NCBI GenBank assembly: GCA_963849005.1
Contig: CAWKGC010000023.1
Span: 682,001 to 746,000 of the forward strand
Direction of reading: 5' to 3'
DNA: 64,000 nucleotides
Origin: CAWKGC01 sp963849005
Lineage (GTDB): Bacteria; Pseudomonadota; Gammaproteobacteria; Burkholderiales; Usitatibacteraceae
Shown here: positions 27,176 to 36,181 of the stretch, in pieces
Numbering within the stretch: the first letter of the stretch is position 1
How the letters are laid out: each line of letters opens with the position of its first letter
The notes under the pieces: model-generated
What the model was told of the DNA's origin: nothing
What the model saw: the letters and a program-made list of their open reading frames with translations, nothing else
Databases searched by the model: none
Position numbers and translations under genes: made by a program

Positions 27176-27307
27176 AACCGCCGATGAACGCCGATGAACG
27201 CCGATAAAACCAGGATAGTGGGTGGGTTCGGCGAATGGCCCGGGCCACTGCCGAACCAAGCCCACTGCCTTGCTTTTATCGGCGTCCATCGGCGTCCATC
27301 GGCGGTT
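27176..27307. repeat. Palindromic GCCGATGAAC element, copy 3
   Basis: The arms are at 27176-27209 and 27274-27307 and differ at two positions (GATGAAC against GATGGAC). The 64-nt loop has its own inverted repeat (gtgggttcggc / gccgaacc...cccac), unrelated in sequence to the loops of copies 1 and 2. The element starts six bases after the stop of the small unknown gene and ends 38 bp before the prpD start. Confidence 0.9.
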
Positions 27308-27345
27308 CCAATGCTTTTGCCTTAACCCTGCAAGGAAAAAGAAAA

Positions 27346-28798
27346 GTGTCAGCACACATCTCGAATGTAAGACCGAAACCCGACAAGGTCCTCACCGACA
27401 TCGCCGACTACGCCGGCAAGTTCAGGATCAGCAGCAAGGAAGCCTACGAGACCGCGCGCTACTGTTTGATCGACACGCTCGGCTGCGGCTTCGAGGCGCT
27501 GGAGTACCCCGCCTGCACCAAACTGCTCGGGCCGATCGTCCCGGGCACCGTGGTGCCCAACGGCGCCAAGGTGCCCGGCACGCCTTACCAGCTGGATCCC
27601 GTGCAGGCCGCCTTCAACATCGGAGCGATGATCCGCTGGCTCGACTTCAACGACACCTGGCTCGCAGCGGAATGGGGCCACCCGTCGGACAACCTGGGCG
27701 GCATCCTCGCCACCGCCGACTGGCTTTCGCGCAACGCCGTCGCGCAAGGCAAGGCGCCGCTCGTGATGAAGGACGTCCTCACCGCGATGATCAAGGCCCA
27801 CGAGATCCAGGGCTGCATCGCGCTCGAGAACAGCTTCAACAAGGTGGGGCTCGACCACGTCGTGCTCGTGAAGGTCGCCTCCACCGCGGTGGTCGCCGCG
27901 ATGCTCGGGCTCGACAGGGACGAGATCATCAACGCGGTCTCGCTCGCCTGGGTCGACGGCCAGAGCCTGCGCACCTACCGCCATTCGCCCAACACCGGGT
28001 CGCGCAAGTCCTGGGCGGCGGGTGATGCCACCAGCCGCGCCGTGCGCCTGGCCCTCATCGCGAAGACCGGCGAGATGGGCTATCCGTCGGTGCTGTCGGC
28101 CAAGACCTGGGGCTTCTACGACGTGCTCTTCAAGGGCAAGCCCTTCAAGTTCCAGCGTCCTTACGGCAGCTACGTGATGGAGAACGTGCTGTTCAAGATC
28201 TCGTTCCCGGCGGAATTCCACTCGCAGACCGCGGTGGAGAGCGGCGATGACGATCCATGGCGAGCTGAAGAAACTGGGCAGGAAGCCCGAGGACATCAAG
28301 CAGATCACCATCCGCACCCACGAGGCGTGCATCCGCATCATCGACAAGAAGGGCCCGCTCGCGAATCCGGCCGACCGCGACCACTGCATCCAGTACATGG
28401 TGGCCGTGCCGATCCTGTTCGGCCGCCTCACGGCCGGCGACTACGAGGATTCCGTCGCCAAGGATGCGCGCATCGACAGGCTGCGCGACCGCATCGTGTG
28501 CGTCGAGGACAAGAACTTCACCCGCGATTACCATGACCCGGCCAAGCGCTCGATCGCCAATGCGCTGACGGTGGAATTCCTCGACGGCAAGAAGATGAAG
28601 GAAATCGTCGTCGAGTACCCTATCGGCCACAAGCGGCGGCGCAAGGAAGGCATGCCGGTGCTGGTCGAGAAGTTCAGGACCAACCTCGCGCGCCGTTTCC
28701 CGGAGAAGCAGCAGAAGGCGATCCTCGACGTGGCGCTCGATCCGAAAAAGCTGGAAGCGATGCCGGTCAACGAGTTCGTTGACCTGATGGTGATTTGA
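27346..28798 (+). CDS. prpD: 2-Methylcitrate dehydratase PrpD, one frameshift
   Basis: PrpD dehydrates 2-methylcitrate to methylaconitate in the methylcitrate cycle (MmgE/PrpD family). Visible segments are ARYCLIDTLGCGFEALEYP, MIRWLDFNDTWLAAEWGHPS, SLAWVDGQSLRTYRHSPNTG and the C-terminal domain from MTIHGELKKLG. A +1 insertion near 28237 breaks the frame at the domain boundary (TAVE-AAMTIHG); the repaired length is about 483, as expected. I chose the GTG at 27346 (VSAHISNVRPKPDKV) because AAGGAAAAA precedes it and homologues start here; the ATG further upstream lies inside the palindromic repeat. Confidence 0.95.
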
Positions 28799-28861
28799 CT
28801 CGCGTATGGTCGCATCCGCGGCGTTGTCGACCGCGACGGAATCCTCGCTGTTCAGAGAATC

Positions 28862-28884
28862 ACTGATTCCCGCCGGGATGACAG
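28862..28884. repeat. Degenerate GATTCCCGCCGGGATGACA palindrome
   Basis: This is a short copy of the GGAATGAC-type dispersed repeat (gattcccgccgggatgacagg), similar to the remnant at 8492-8521. It lies in the 116-bp gap between prpD and the next small gene. Confidence 0.4.
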
Positions 28885-28914
28885 GCAGTTTGACAGAGAG
28901 GAGAATTGGCAGCG

Positions 28915-29333
28915 ATGAAGTCACTGGAAAAGCGCTTTGCATCGGCTTCCTCTGCGCCGTGGCCACGGCCGCGATGGCGCAGGACCCGCGCCCCGGCAAG
29001 TACCGCTCGACGATGAAGTCGGACATGCCGGGCATGGCCGGCAAGCCGATGGTCGACGAGGACTGCATCAGCAAGAAGGAATTCGACGACGGCCTGACCA
29101 AGCTGGGCATCGAGAAGGACACCCAATGCAAGGTGCTCGACCTGAAGCGCGCGCCGGGCCAGGTGTCATACCGGCTCGAGTGCGTCGAGGACGGCAGGAA
29201 GTCGACGGTGCAGGCCAATGGCAAGCTGGCGGCAGACGCGTTCGACTTCACTCTCGTCATGACGAATGCGCAGATGGGCCCGAAGCCGGTGACCGTGAAC
29301 ATACAAGGCAAGCGCATCGGAGAATGCAAGTAG
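28915..29333 (+). CDS. Small exported DUF3617-like protein
   Basis: The product is about 138 residues: a signal peptide (hydrophobic core ALCIGFLCAVATAAMA, cleaved before QD), then a mature domain with PGKYRSTMKSDMPGM and a DCISKKEF segment. Two further cysteines, in DTQCKVLDLKR and YRLECVEDG, and the terminal GKRIGEC recall DUF3617 periplasmic proteins. The likely ATG at 28915 has an AGGAG 10 bp upstream but lies out of frame with the signal peptide, so another single-base indel near 28925 is probable. Function is unknown. It sits between prpD and a lipoprotein gene upstream of aconitase. Confidence 0.6.
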
Positions 29334-29415
29334 GATGGTGCAAGGGAGCATCCCTGAAGGGGAGGAAACAGCCGGCGAGAGCGACATGCGCCCGCGCCGG
29401 CAACGGAGAGACGCA

Positions 29416-29883
29416 ATGAAGGCATTTTCCATCGCGGCGGCAGCATTCGCGCTGGTCCTGGGCGGTTGCGCCACGAACTACCAACTCACGCTGATGCCGC
29501 GCGACAGCGGCAAGCTCTATTACGGCACCGCCACGGATTCGAACAGCGGCGAAGGCACGATGACCGTGACCATCGAAGGCACCACCTACACCGGCAACTG
29601 GCTGCAGACCACGCCGGCAACCACGACCGGCTATGTCAGCGGCGGCGTGGGCTGGGGCGGCGGCTGGGGCGGCGGGCGCTGGGGCGGGGCGGGAGGCGGC
29701 CTCATCTCGGTGGACAACCCCAATGGCGGCAAGGCCAATGCCCTGCTGCGCAGCCCCGACGGCCAGGGCCTGCGCTGCGATTTCGTCGGCTCGGCGCAAG
29801 GCACCGGCGGCGGCCTGTGCCGCGACGACAAGGGACTCATCTACGACGTGCAGGTCCGCACGGTTTCCACGGAGAAGAAATGA
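29416..29883 (+). CDS. Small glycine-rich lipoprotein
   Basis: The 155-residue protein begins MKAFSIAAAAFALVLGGCAT, with a lipobox (LVLGGC) predicting lipid attachment to the Cys. A Thr-rich domain follows (SGEGTMTVTIEGTTYTGNW), then a low-complexity stretch of Gly and Trp (GVGWGGGWGGGRWGGAGGG) and a final domain with LRCDFVGSAQGTGGGLCRD. Its function is unknown. I preferred the ATG at 29416 with GGAGAG upstream over an earlier in-frame ATG because the signal sequence begins here. Its stop overlaps the aconitase start (ATGA). Confidence 0.72.
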   Translation: MKAFSIAAAAFALVLGGCATNYQLTLMPRDSGKLYYGTATDSNSGEGTMTVTIEGTTYTGNWLQTTPATTTGYVSGGVGWGGGWGGGRWGGAGGGLISVDNPNGGKANALLRSPDGQGLRCDFVGSAQGTGGGLCRDDKGLIYDVQVRTVSTEKK

Positions 29884-32591
29884 TGAAGCACAACCTGTTC
29901 GACACCCTGAAGACCCTCACCCTGGCCTCCGGCAGGACGGCCGAATACTACTCGCTGCCGGCGCTGGAGAAAGCGGGCGTGGGCAAGGTCTCGCGCCTGC
30001 CGGTGTCGATCCGCATCGTGCTCGAATCGGTGCTGCGCAATTGCGACGGCAAGAAGGTGAGCGAGGAGCACGTGAAGCAGCTCGCCAACTGGGCGCCCAA
30101 GGGCGAGCGCACCGACGAGATCCCGTTCGTCGTCGCGCGCATCGTGCTGCAGGACTTCACCGGCGTGCCCCTGCTTGCCGACCTCGCCGCAATGCGCAAC
30201 GTGGCGGCCAGGATGGGCAAGAACGCCAAGCTGATCGAGCCGCTGGTGCCGGTGGACCTCGTCGTCGACCACTCCGTGCAGATCGACCACTACGGCAACA
30301 AGGATGCGCTCGACCTCAACATGAAGCTGGAATTCTCGAGGAACAGCGAGCGCTACCAGTTCATGAAATGGGGCATGCAGGCCTTCGACACCTTCAAGGT
30401 CGTGCCCCCGGGCATCGGCATCGTGCACCAGGTGAACCTCGAATACCTCGCCCGCGGCGTCTTCGACAAGGGCGGCATGCTCTATCCGGACACGCTGGTC
30501 GGCACCGACTCCACACGACCATGATCAACGGCGTCGGCGTGGTCGGCTGGGGCGTGGGCGGCATCGAGGCGGAAGCGGGAATGCTCGGCCAGCCGGTGTA
30601 TTTCCTCACCCCCGACGTGGTCGGCGTGAACCTCACCGGCAAGGTGCGCGAAGGCGTGACCGCGACCGACCTCGTGCTCACCGTCACGGAAATGCTGCGC
30701 AAGGCGAAGGTGGTCGGCAAGTTCGTGGAGTTCTTCGGCGAAGGCGCGCGCACGCTCGCCGTGCCCGACCGCGCGACGATTGCCAACATGGCGCCGGAGT
30801 ACGGCGCGACCATGGGCTTCTTCCCCGTGGACGACGCCACCATGGCCTATTTCAAGGCGGGCGGCCGCACCGACGACGAACTCGACAAGTGCGCCGCGTA
30901 CTACAAGGCGCAGGGCCTGTACGGCATCCCGCTCGCAGGCGAATGCGACTACACGCAGGCGCTCTCGCTCGACCTCGACTCGGTTCGGCCGAGCGTCGCG
31001 GGCCCGAAGCGTCCGCAGGACCGCATCGAGCTGGGCAACCTGAAATCGACCTTCACCAGCCTTTACTCCAAGCCGGCTGCCGAGAATGGTTTTTCGAAGA
31101 AGGCAGAGGACCTCGGCAAGCGCTTCAAGACCTCGAGCGGCGTCGACCTCGGCACCGGCGACGTGCTGATCGCGGCGATCACCTCGTGCACCAATACCTC
31201 GAACCCGAGCGTGCTGATCGCAGCCGGCCTGCTCGCCAAGAAGGCCGTCGAAAAGGGCCTCAAGGTGGCGCCGCACATCAAGACCTCGCTCGCCCCCGGA
31301 TCGCGCGTGGTCACCGAATACCTGCAGGCCTCGGGCCTCATGCCCTACCTCGAGAAGGTCGGCTTCTATCTCGCCGGCTACGGCTGCACGACGTGCATCG
31401 GCAACGCCGGTCCGCTCGCCGAACCGATCGAGCAGTCGATCGTGGCCAACGACCTCGTCTGCGCGGCGGTGCTCTCGGGCAACCGCAATTTCGAGGCGCG
31501 CATCCACGCCAACATCCGCGCGAACTTCCTCGCCTCGCCGCCGCTGGTGGTGGCCTACGCGATCGCCGGGCACCGTGCTGAAGGACCTCGAGCACGAGCC
31601 GGTCGGGATCGGCAAGGACGGCCCGGTGATGCTGAAGGACATCTGGCCCACCAGCGCCGAAGTGCACGCGCTGCTGAAATACGCGCAGGACCCGAAGGTG
31701 TTCCGCGCGCTCTACGGCGACTTCACCAAGGACAACCCGCTGTGGGCAGACGTGCCCTCCGCCTCGGGGCAGGTCTACGACTGGCCCAAGTCCACCTACA
31801 TCGCGGAGCCGCCCGTTCTTCGCCGGTTTCGGCATGGGCACCAACAAGGCCGCCGACGTGAAGGGCGCGCGGGCGCTCGGCGTCTTCGGCGACTCCGTCA
31901 CCACCGACCACATCTCGCCCGCGGGCGCGATCAAGGACACCTCGCCCGCCGGGCAAGTACCTGATCGCCAACGGCGTGCTGAAGCCCGACTTCAACTCCT
32001 ACGGCGCGCGCCGCGGCAACCACGAAGTGATGATGCGCGGCACCTTCGCCAACGTGCGCATCAAGAACCTGATGCTGCCCGCCAAGGCGGACGGCTCGCG
32101 CGTCGAGGGCGGCGTGACGCTCTTCCAACCGGGCGGCGAGCAGATGGCGATCTACGACGCGGCGATGAAGTACATCGCGCAGGGAACGCCGACGGTCGTG
32201 TTCGGCGGCGAGGAATACGGCACCGGGTCGTCGCGCGACTGGGCGGCCAAGGGCACGCAGTTGCTGGGCGTGAAGGCCGTGATCGTGCGCAGCTTCGAGC
32301 GCATCCACCGCTCCAACCTGGTCGGCATGGGCGTGCTGCCCTGCCAGTTCAAGGGCACCGACAGCTGGGAGTCGCTCGGCATCAAGGGCGACGAGACCTT
32401 CGACGTCACGGGAATCGAGGGCGGCATCAAGCCGCAGATGGATGTGACGCTCGTGATCCACCGCACCGACGGCACGACGCAAGGAAGTGAAGGTGCTGCT
32501 GCGCATCGACACGCCGATCGAGGTGGACTATTACCTCAACGGCGGCATCCTGCCGTTCGTGCTGCGCGAACTGGTCTCCAGGGCCGCGTGA
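29880..32591 (+). CDS. acnA: Aconitate hydratase A, five frameshifts
   Basis: The 4Fe-4S enzyme interconverts citrate and isocitrate and may also hydrate 2-methylaconitate for the methylcitrate cycle. Cluster cysteines lie in ITSCTNTSNPSVLI and GYGCTTCIGNAGPL. Other segments are LVPVDLVVDHSVQIDHYG, the region GTDS-HTTMINGVGVVGWGVG and, near the end, FGGEEYGTGSSRDWAAKG. It matches AcnA rather than AcnD. Indels are inferred near 30513 (-1) and near 31570, 31810, 31950 and 32483 (+1 each). Repaired length is about 903 residues, normal for AcnA. The start at 29880 overlaps the upstream stop; the next ATG at 29883 is the alternative. Confidence 0.95.
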
Positions 32592-32638
32592 CGAAACCAT
32601 CGGGGTGCGCTTATAATGCCGTCCAGACGCACCCCGAT
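32588..32638 (+). promoter_or_regulatory. Possible promoter with -10 TATAAT inside an 11-bp inverted repeat
   Basis: A perfect TATAAT is at 32612-32617, with a weak -35 (GTGACG, 32588-32593) 18 bp upstream at the end of acnA. The -10 box lies in the loop between perfect 11-nt arms (ATCGGGGTGCG at 32599-32609, CGCACCCCGAT at 32628-32638). This geometry suits an operator over the promoter, or a terminator of acnA. It would drive the small frame at 32658 and the MFS gene. Confidence 0.5.
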
Positions 32639-32657
32639 CACCAATACGAGCAGCCCC

Positions 32658-32798
32658 ATGCGACTTCACGACAAGCAAATTTCCATTCGCCGCGCACCGC
32701 GCGCGGGGGTGCTTTGCGTCGTCACCGCAGGGCTTCCGCGCGCAGTGCGAGTCGATCCGGCCAAGGGCGCCTTCATGGCGCGTTCCGGACAAGACTGA
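32658..32798 (+). CDS. Possible 46-residue basic leader peptide
   Basis: A short frame starts MRLHDKQISIRRAPRAGVLC and ends MARSGQD. It is Arg-rich and has no recognisable domain. It follows the TATAAT promoter candidate and precedes the MFS gene by about 160 bp of GC-rich sequence containing several short inverted repeats but no other gene. It could be a leader peptide or the chance translation of a structured RNA. Confidence 0.3.
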   Translation: MRLHDKQISIRRAPRAGVLCVVTAGLPRAVRVDPAKGAFMARSGQD

Positions 32799-32958
32799 TC
32801 CCGTCGGGTTGACCCCCCGCCGGAAGCACGAGGCGGGAAGGGCCGGACCCCAGAGCAGCACCACTCCTTCCGTTCCCGCTTTTTCACCCAGCGGCACCGG
32901 CACGCCCAAACGGCGCGCCGCAACAAGGAGAACCGCCCACAAGGCGGAGAACAACAAC

Positions 32959-34267
32959 ATGAAATCATTTTTCAATCCCGCGCGCTGGCTCGATGGCCTG
33001 TGGCGCGATCGCGTGTTCCTTAAGCTGTGGAGCTCGCTCACGATCACGCATTTCGGCGGCCAGATCACGTTCCTGGCGCTGCCGCTGACGGCCGCCCTGC
33101 TCCTGAACGCCTCGCCGCTGGAAGTGGGCCTGCTGGTGGCGATGGAGGCCTTGCCCTTTCCGCTCTTCGGGCTGTTCGCCGGGGTCGTCATCGACCGCTT
33201 CAGGAAGCTGCCGATCATCATCTGGGCCGACATCGGCCGCGGGCTCGCACTCGCCGCCGTGCCGGTGTGCGCGTGGCTCGGCTGGCTGTCGATGCCGGTG
33301 CTCTATGTCGCGGGCTTCCTCGTCGGCCTGGGCACGGTGCTCGGCTGGCCCGCCTACCAGGTGTTCATGACCGAGCGCGTCGGCCGCGAACGGCTGGTCG
33401 AGGCGAACGCCAAGATCGGCATCTCGGATTCGGCGGCGCAACTGGTCGGCCCGGGACATGGCCGGGATCCTGATCCAGTGGCTGACGGCGCCCTTCGCCA
33501 TCCTGGCCGATGCCTGCGCGTTCTTCGTCTCGGCGGCGTTGCTGAGGGGCATACCTCCGGCGGCCACCGATGCGCCGAAGCACTCGGGGAGCGACGTGCG
33601 CGCTGAAATCGTCGAGGGGCTGAAGGCGATCTGGCGCAACCCGACGCTGCGCGCGCTGGCCTGGGCGCTCGCCGTGTGGCAGATATTCCGCCACGCCTTC
33701 ATCGCCATCGTCGTGCTGTTCGCCGTGCGCGAGCTCGGCTTCTCGGCGGGGCATGTCGGCGCGCTGTTCATGCTGGCCGGCGTGGGCTCGCTCGCCGCGG
33801 CAGGGGCCGTCGCGCCTTGCAATGCGCGCTTCGGCTTCGGCCCGACGATGCTCTTCGGGATGGCCGGCACGGGAGTGGCGTGGGTGGTGATGGGGCTCGC
33901 CGGCGGTTCGCCCTGGCAGGCGTCCGCCCTCTTCGGGCTGGGGCTGTTCATCCTCGACTTCACGGCGATGCTGTTCTTCATCAACTACCTCACGCTGCGG
34001 CAGGCCGTCACGCCCGACCGGCTGCTCGGGCGCGTCACGGCGACCATGATCTGCCTCACGGTGGCGACAGCGCCGTTGGGCGGCGTGGCCGGGGGCTGGA
34101 TCGCGGAACACTGGGGCCTGCGCGCGACGATGCTGCTGGCCGGCTTCGGCGCGCTTGCCCTGGCGCCGCTGGTCGCCTGGGCCTCGCCGCTTGCCCGGAT
34201 GCGCGAGATCCCCCGGCCGCACGAAACGGTCGTCGAGAGCATTGCCGAGGAGTTCGCCGGCGACTGA
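32959..34267 (+). CDS. Major facilitator superfamily transporter, one frameshift
   Basis: The product is about 435 residues with 10-12 transmembrane helices and an N-terminal cytosolic segment (MKSFFNPARWLDGLWRDRVF). FGGQITFLALPLTAALLL and the loop GVVIDRFRKLPIIIWADIGR (motif A-like, between helices 2 and 3) fit MFS_3/enterobactin-exporter-like proteins, which are drug or siderophore exporters. The frame breaks near 33455 (+1) in QLVGPG-MAGILIQW. The substrate cannot be told. A GC-rich terminator hairpin follows 6 bp after the stop. Its ribosome region lies by a small hairpin (ccgcccacaaggcgg). Confidence 0.85.
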
Positions 34268-34273
34268 AATGAA

Positions 34274-34304
34274 AACGCCGGCCGGGACTGGCCCGGCCGG
34301 CGTT
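34274..34304. terminator. Bidirectional GC-rich terminator hairpin
   Basis: The perfect 13-bp stem has arms aacgccggccggg and cccggccggcgtt with a 5-nt loop. It sits between the convergent MFS gene and the small lipoprotein gene and is preceded on the + strand by AAAA, giving a U-run on the minus transcript. Confidence 0.8.
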
Positions 34305-34326
34305 CGCGGAATGCGGGAAAGGACGG

Positions 34327-34629
34327 CTAGCTTGCTTCGCTCGATGCCTCGAGGACGCAACCCTGCATGACGTTCTCCGTGAGGTTGTTGACCGGGCCCC
34401 TGGCGATCAACTGGCCGAAACGGAAGTTGCTCGAGCCCAGTTGCATCTGGGCATAGGCCTGGTCGAGGCTGTTCACCGGCTTCAACTTCTGCACGCCCGT
34501 GATGCTGGTCATGGTGCCCGGCCCGAGCTTGCACGAACCTGAATCTTCCACCGAGGCACTCGGCGCAAGTGACGCGCAGCCGCCCAGGATCGCGGCGGAA
34601 ACGATGGCAGTGGCGGAAATGCTCTTCAT
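34327..34629 (-). CDS. Small exported lipoprotein
   Basis: The 100-residue product begins MKSISATAIVSAAILGGCAS, with a lipobox (ILGGC). The mature part is short and soluble, with SCKLGPGTMTSITGVQKL and a second Cys pair residue in MQGCVLEASSEAS. The family is not recognised. I chose the ATG at 34629 because the signal peptide begins here and AGGAGCC precedes it. The 150-bp gap to mdh holds nothing recognisable. Confidence 0.65.
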   Translation of the reverse strand: MKSISATAIVSAAILGGCASLAPSASVEDSGSCKLGPGTMTSITGVQKLKPVNSLDQAYAQMQLGSSNFRFGQLIARGPVNNLTENVMQGCVLEASSEAS

Positions 34630-34779
34630 GGCTGGCTCCTTCATGAGGGGCGAACCCCGATTACCTTGAGACCGCGACGCCCGGCGCCGGTTCTCAGGTA
34701 CTGGATCGATTCTGCGCCACGCAGGGCCCGTGGACAAGATGCCCCGGGCCCCGCGCGATCGGCAAGCGCTGCCGGCCGG

Positions 34780-35757
34780 CTACTTGAGCAGATGCGCCAC
34801 CCCGGCGCGCTCTTCCTCGAGTTCCTTGAGGGTCAGGTCCATGCGGCTGCGCGAGAAGTCGTCGATCTCGAGGCCCTTCACGACTTCGTACTTGCCGTTC
34901 GCGGTGATGCACGGAACGCCGTAGATGATGCCCTCGGGAATGCCGTAGCTGCCGTCGGAAGGCACGCCCATCGTCACCCACTTGCCGTTCGATCCCTGCA
35001 CCCAGTCGCGCATGTGGTCGATGGCGGCATTGGCCGCCGACGCCGCGGAAGACAGGCCGCGCGCCTCGATGATCGCCGCGCCGCGCTTGCCGACGGACGA
35101 AATGAAGGTGTCGCGATACCACGCCTCGTCGACCATCGGCTTGACCGGCGCGCCGCCCGTGGTGGCGAAGCGGATGTCCGGGTACATCGTCGGGGAATGG
35201 TTGCCCCATACGACCAGTTTTTCGAACGAGTCCACCGGCTTGCCGAGCTTCGCCGCGAGCTGCGACTGGGCGCGGTTGTGGTCGAGCCGCAGCATTGCCG
35301 TGAAGCAGCTGCGCGGCAGGCCCTTGGCGGAGCTCATGGCGATATAGGCGTTGGTATTCGCCGGATTGCCTACGACCAGCACCTTCACGTTGCGGCTGGC
35401 CACGGCGTCGAGCGCCCTGCCCTGCACGGTGAAGATCGCGCCGTTGGCTTCCAGCAGGTCCTTCCTCTCCATGCCCTTCGAGCGCGGGCGGGCGCCGACC
35501 AGCACCGCGATCTCCACGTCCTTGAAGGCGACCATGGGATCGTCGGTCTGCACCACGCCGGCGAGCAGCGGGAAGGCGCAGTCGTCGAGTTCCATCACCA
35601 CGCCCCTCAGCGCGGGCAGCGACGGCGTGATCTCGAGCAGTTGCAGGATGACCGGTTGGTCGCTGCCGAGCATCTGGCCGCTGGCGATGCGAAACAGGAT
35701 GCTGTAGCCGATCTGGCCTGCGGCGCCGGTTACGGCGACGCGCATGGGCTTCTTCAT
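34780..35757 (-). CDS. mdh: Malate dehydrogenase
   Basis: The 325-residue NAD-dependent enzyme oxidises malate to oxaloacetate. The nucleotide-binding motif is TGAAGQIGYSILFRIASG (starting about residue 10). RPRSKGMERKDLL contains substrate-binding arginines, LRLDHNRAQSQLAAK holds the Asp/Arg motif, and VWGNHSPTMYPD carries the catalytic His. It matches the LDH-like cytosolic type of betaproteobacteria (about 327-329 residues). No frameshift. It is monocistronic here and lies next to a large palindromic element. It feeds oxaloacetate to both GltA and PrpC. Confidence 0.97.
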   Translation of the reverse strand: MKKPMRVAVTGAAGQIGYSILFRIASGQMLGSDQPVILQLLEITPSLPALRGVVMELDDCAFPLLAGVVQTDDPMVAFKDVEIAVLVGARPRSKGMERKDLLEANGAIFTVQGRALDAVASRNVKVLVVGNPANTNAYIAMSSAKGLPRSCFTAMLRLDHNRAQSQLAAKLGKPVDSFEKLVVWGNHSPTMYPDIRFATTGGAPVKPMVDEAWYRDTFISSVGKRGAAIIEARGLSSAASAANAAIDHMRDWVQGSNGKWVTMGVPSDGSYGIPEGIIYGVPCITANGKYEVVKGLEIDDFSRSRMDLTLKELEEERAGVAHLLK

Positions 35758-35877
35758 GGTGGAATCTCCGGTTGGAAGGGGGACGAGAAAGCGAAATTAT
35801 AGCCCGCGCAAGCAGGTCGACTTTGCTCCAACTCAAGCGCGAACCAGATGGCCGGGAGTCGGGGGTGAATCCTGCAT

Positions 35878-36012
35878 GGGGCGGGAGGCAGTCACGTCGG
35901 GGAAATGGGGTCAGGTTACATTTCCGGCCAGGATCGCGCAGCGACCCTGATCTGCCGAAAATGTAACCTGACCCCATTTCCCCGCGGGCCTGGACGAGGC
36001 TGCCTCCCGCCC
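35878..36012. repeat. Long nested palindrome with GGGGTCAGGTTACATTT core
   Basis: An inner 25-bp perfect stem (arms 35899-35923 and 35959-35983) contains GGGGTCAGGTTACATTT and its complement. An outer stem (35878-35891 and 36000-36012; gggcgggaggcag / ctgcctcccgccc) encloses it, and the 35-nt apex has a further short stem. The element is related to the GGGTCAGAGTACATTT repeats at 24796-24873. It lies between mdh and the DMT transporter. The 36013-36181 remainder holds only a short hairpin. Confidence 0.9.
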
Positions 36013-36078
36013 CCGCACGATCGGGGTGTGCGCAGAGCCTGCTGCACGCGGCAAAGCGAAATCACTGCATCCCGGCGC

Positions 36079-36101
36079 ACGCCCCGCTGTCCCCGGGGCG
36101 T
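36079..36101. terminator. Weak hairpin 3' of the DMT transporter gene
   Basis: ACGCCCC and GGGGCGT form a 7-bp stem with a 9-nt loop, 80 bp beyond the transporter stop. There is no clear T-run, so termination is uncertain. Confidence 0.3.
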
Positions 36102-36181
36102 GAGGGTGCCTCGGCCGAGCGACCGTTACCCGACTCCCGGGCGCCGGCCGTGGCACCCCCACGCCCGATCAAGTGCTTCGT

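Noticed and set aside
27235..27345. Upstream ATG for prpD at 27235
   Set aside because: It would translate the palindromic repeat element into the N-terminus; the GTG at 27346 has a ribosome site and matches family starts.
29880..32591. Possible acnD (methylcitrate-specific aconitase)
   Set aside because: The N-terminal region and GIGIVHQVNLEYLARGV-type segments fit AcnA; prpD is present and no prpF was seen nearby.
10110..34267. Widespread pseudogenes
   Set aside because: Frameshifts hit essential TCA genes, repaired proteins keep all catalytic residues, and no nonsense or missense decay accompanies them.
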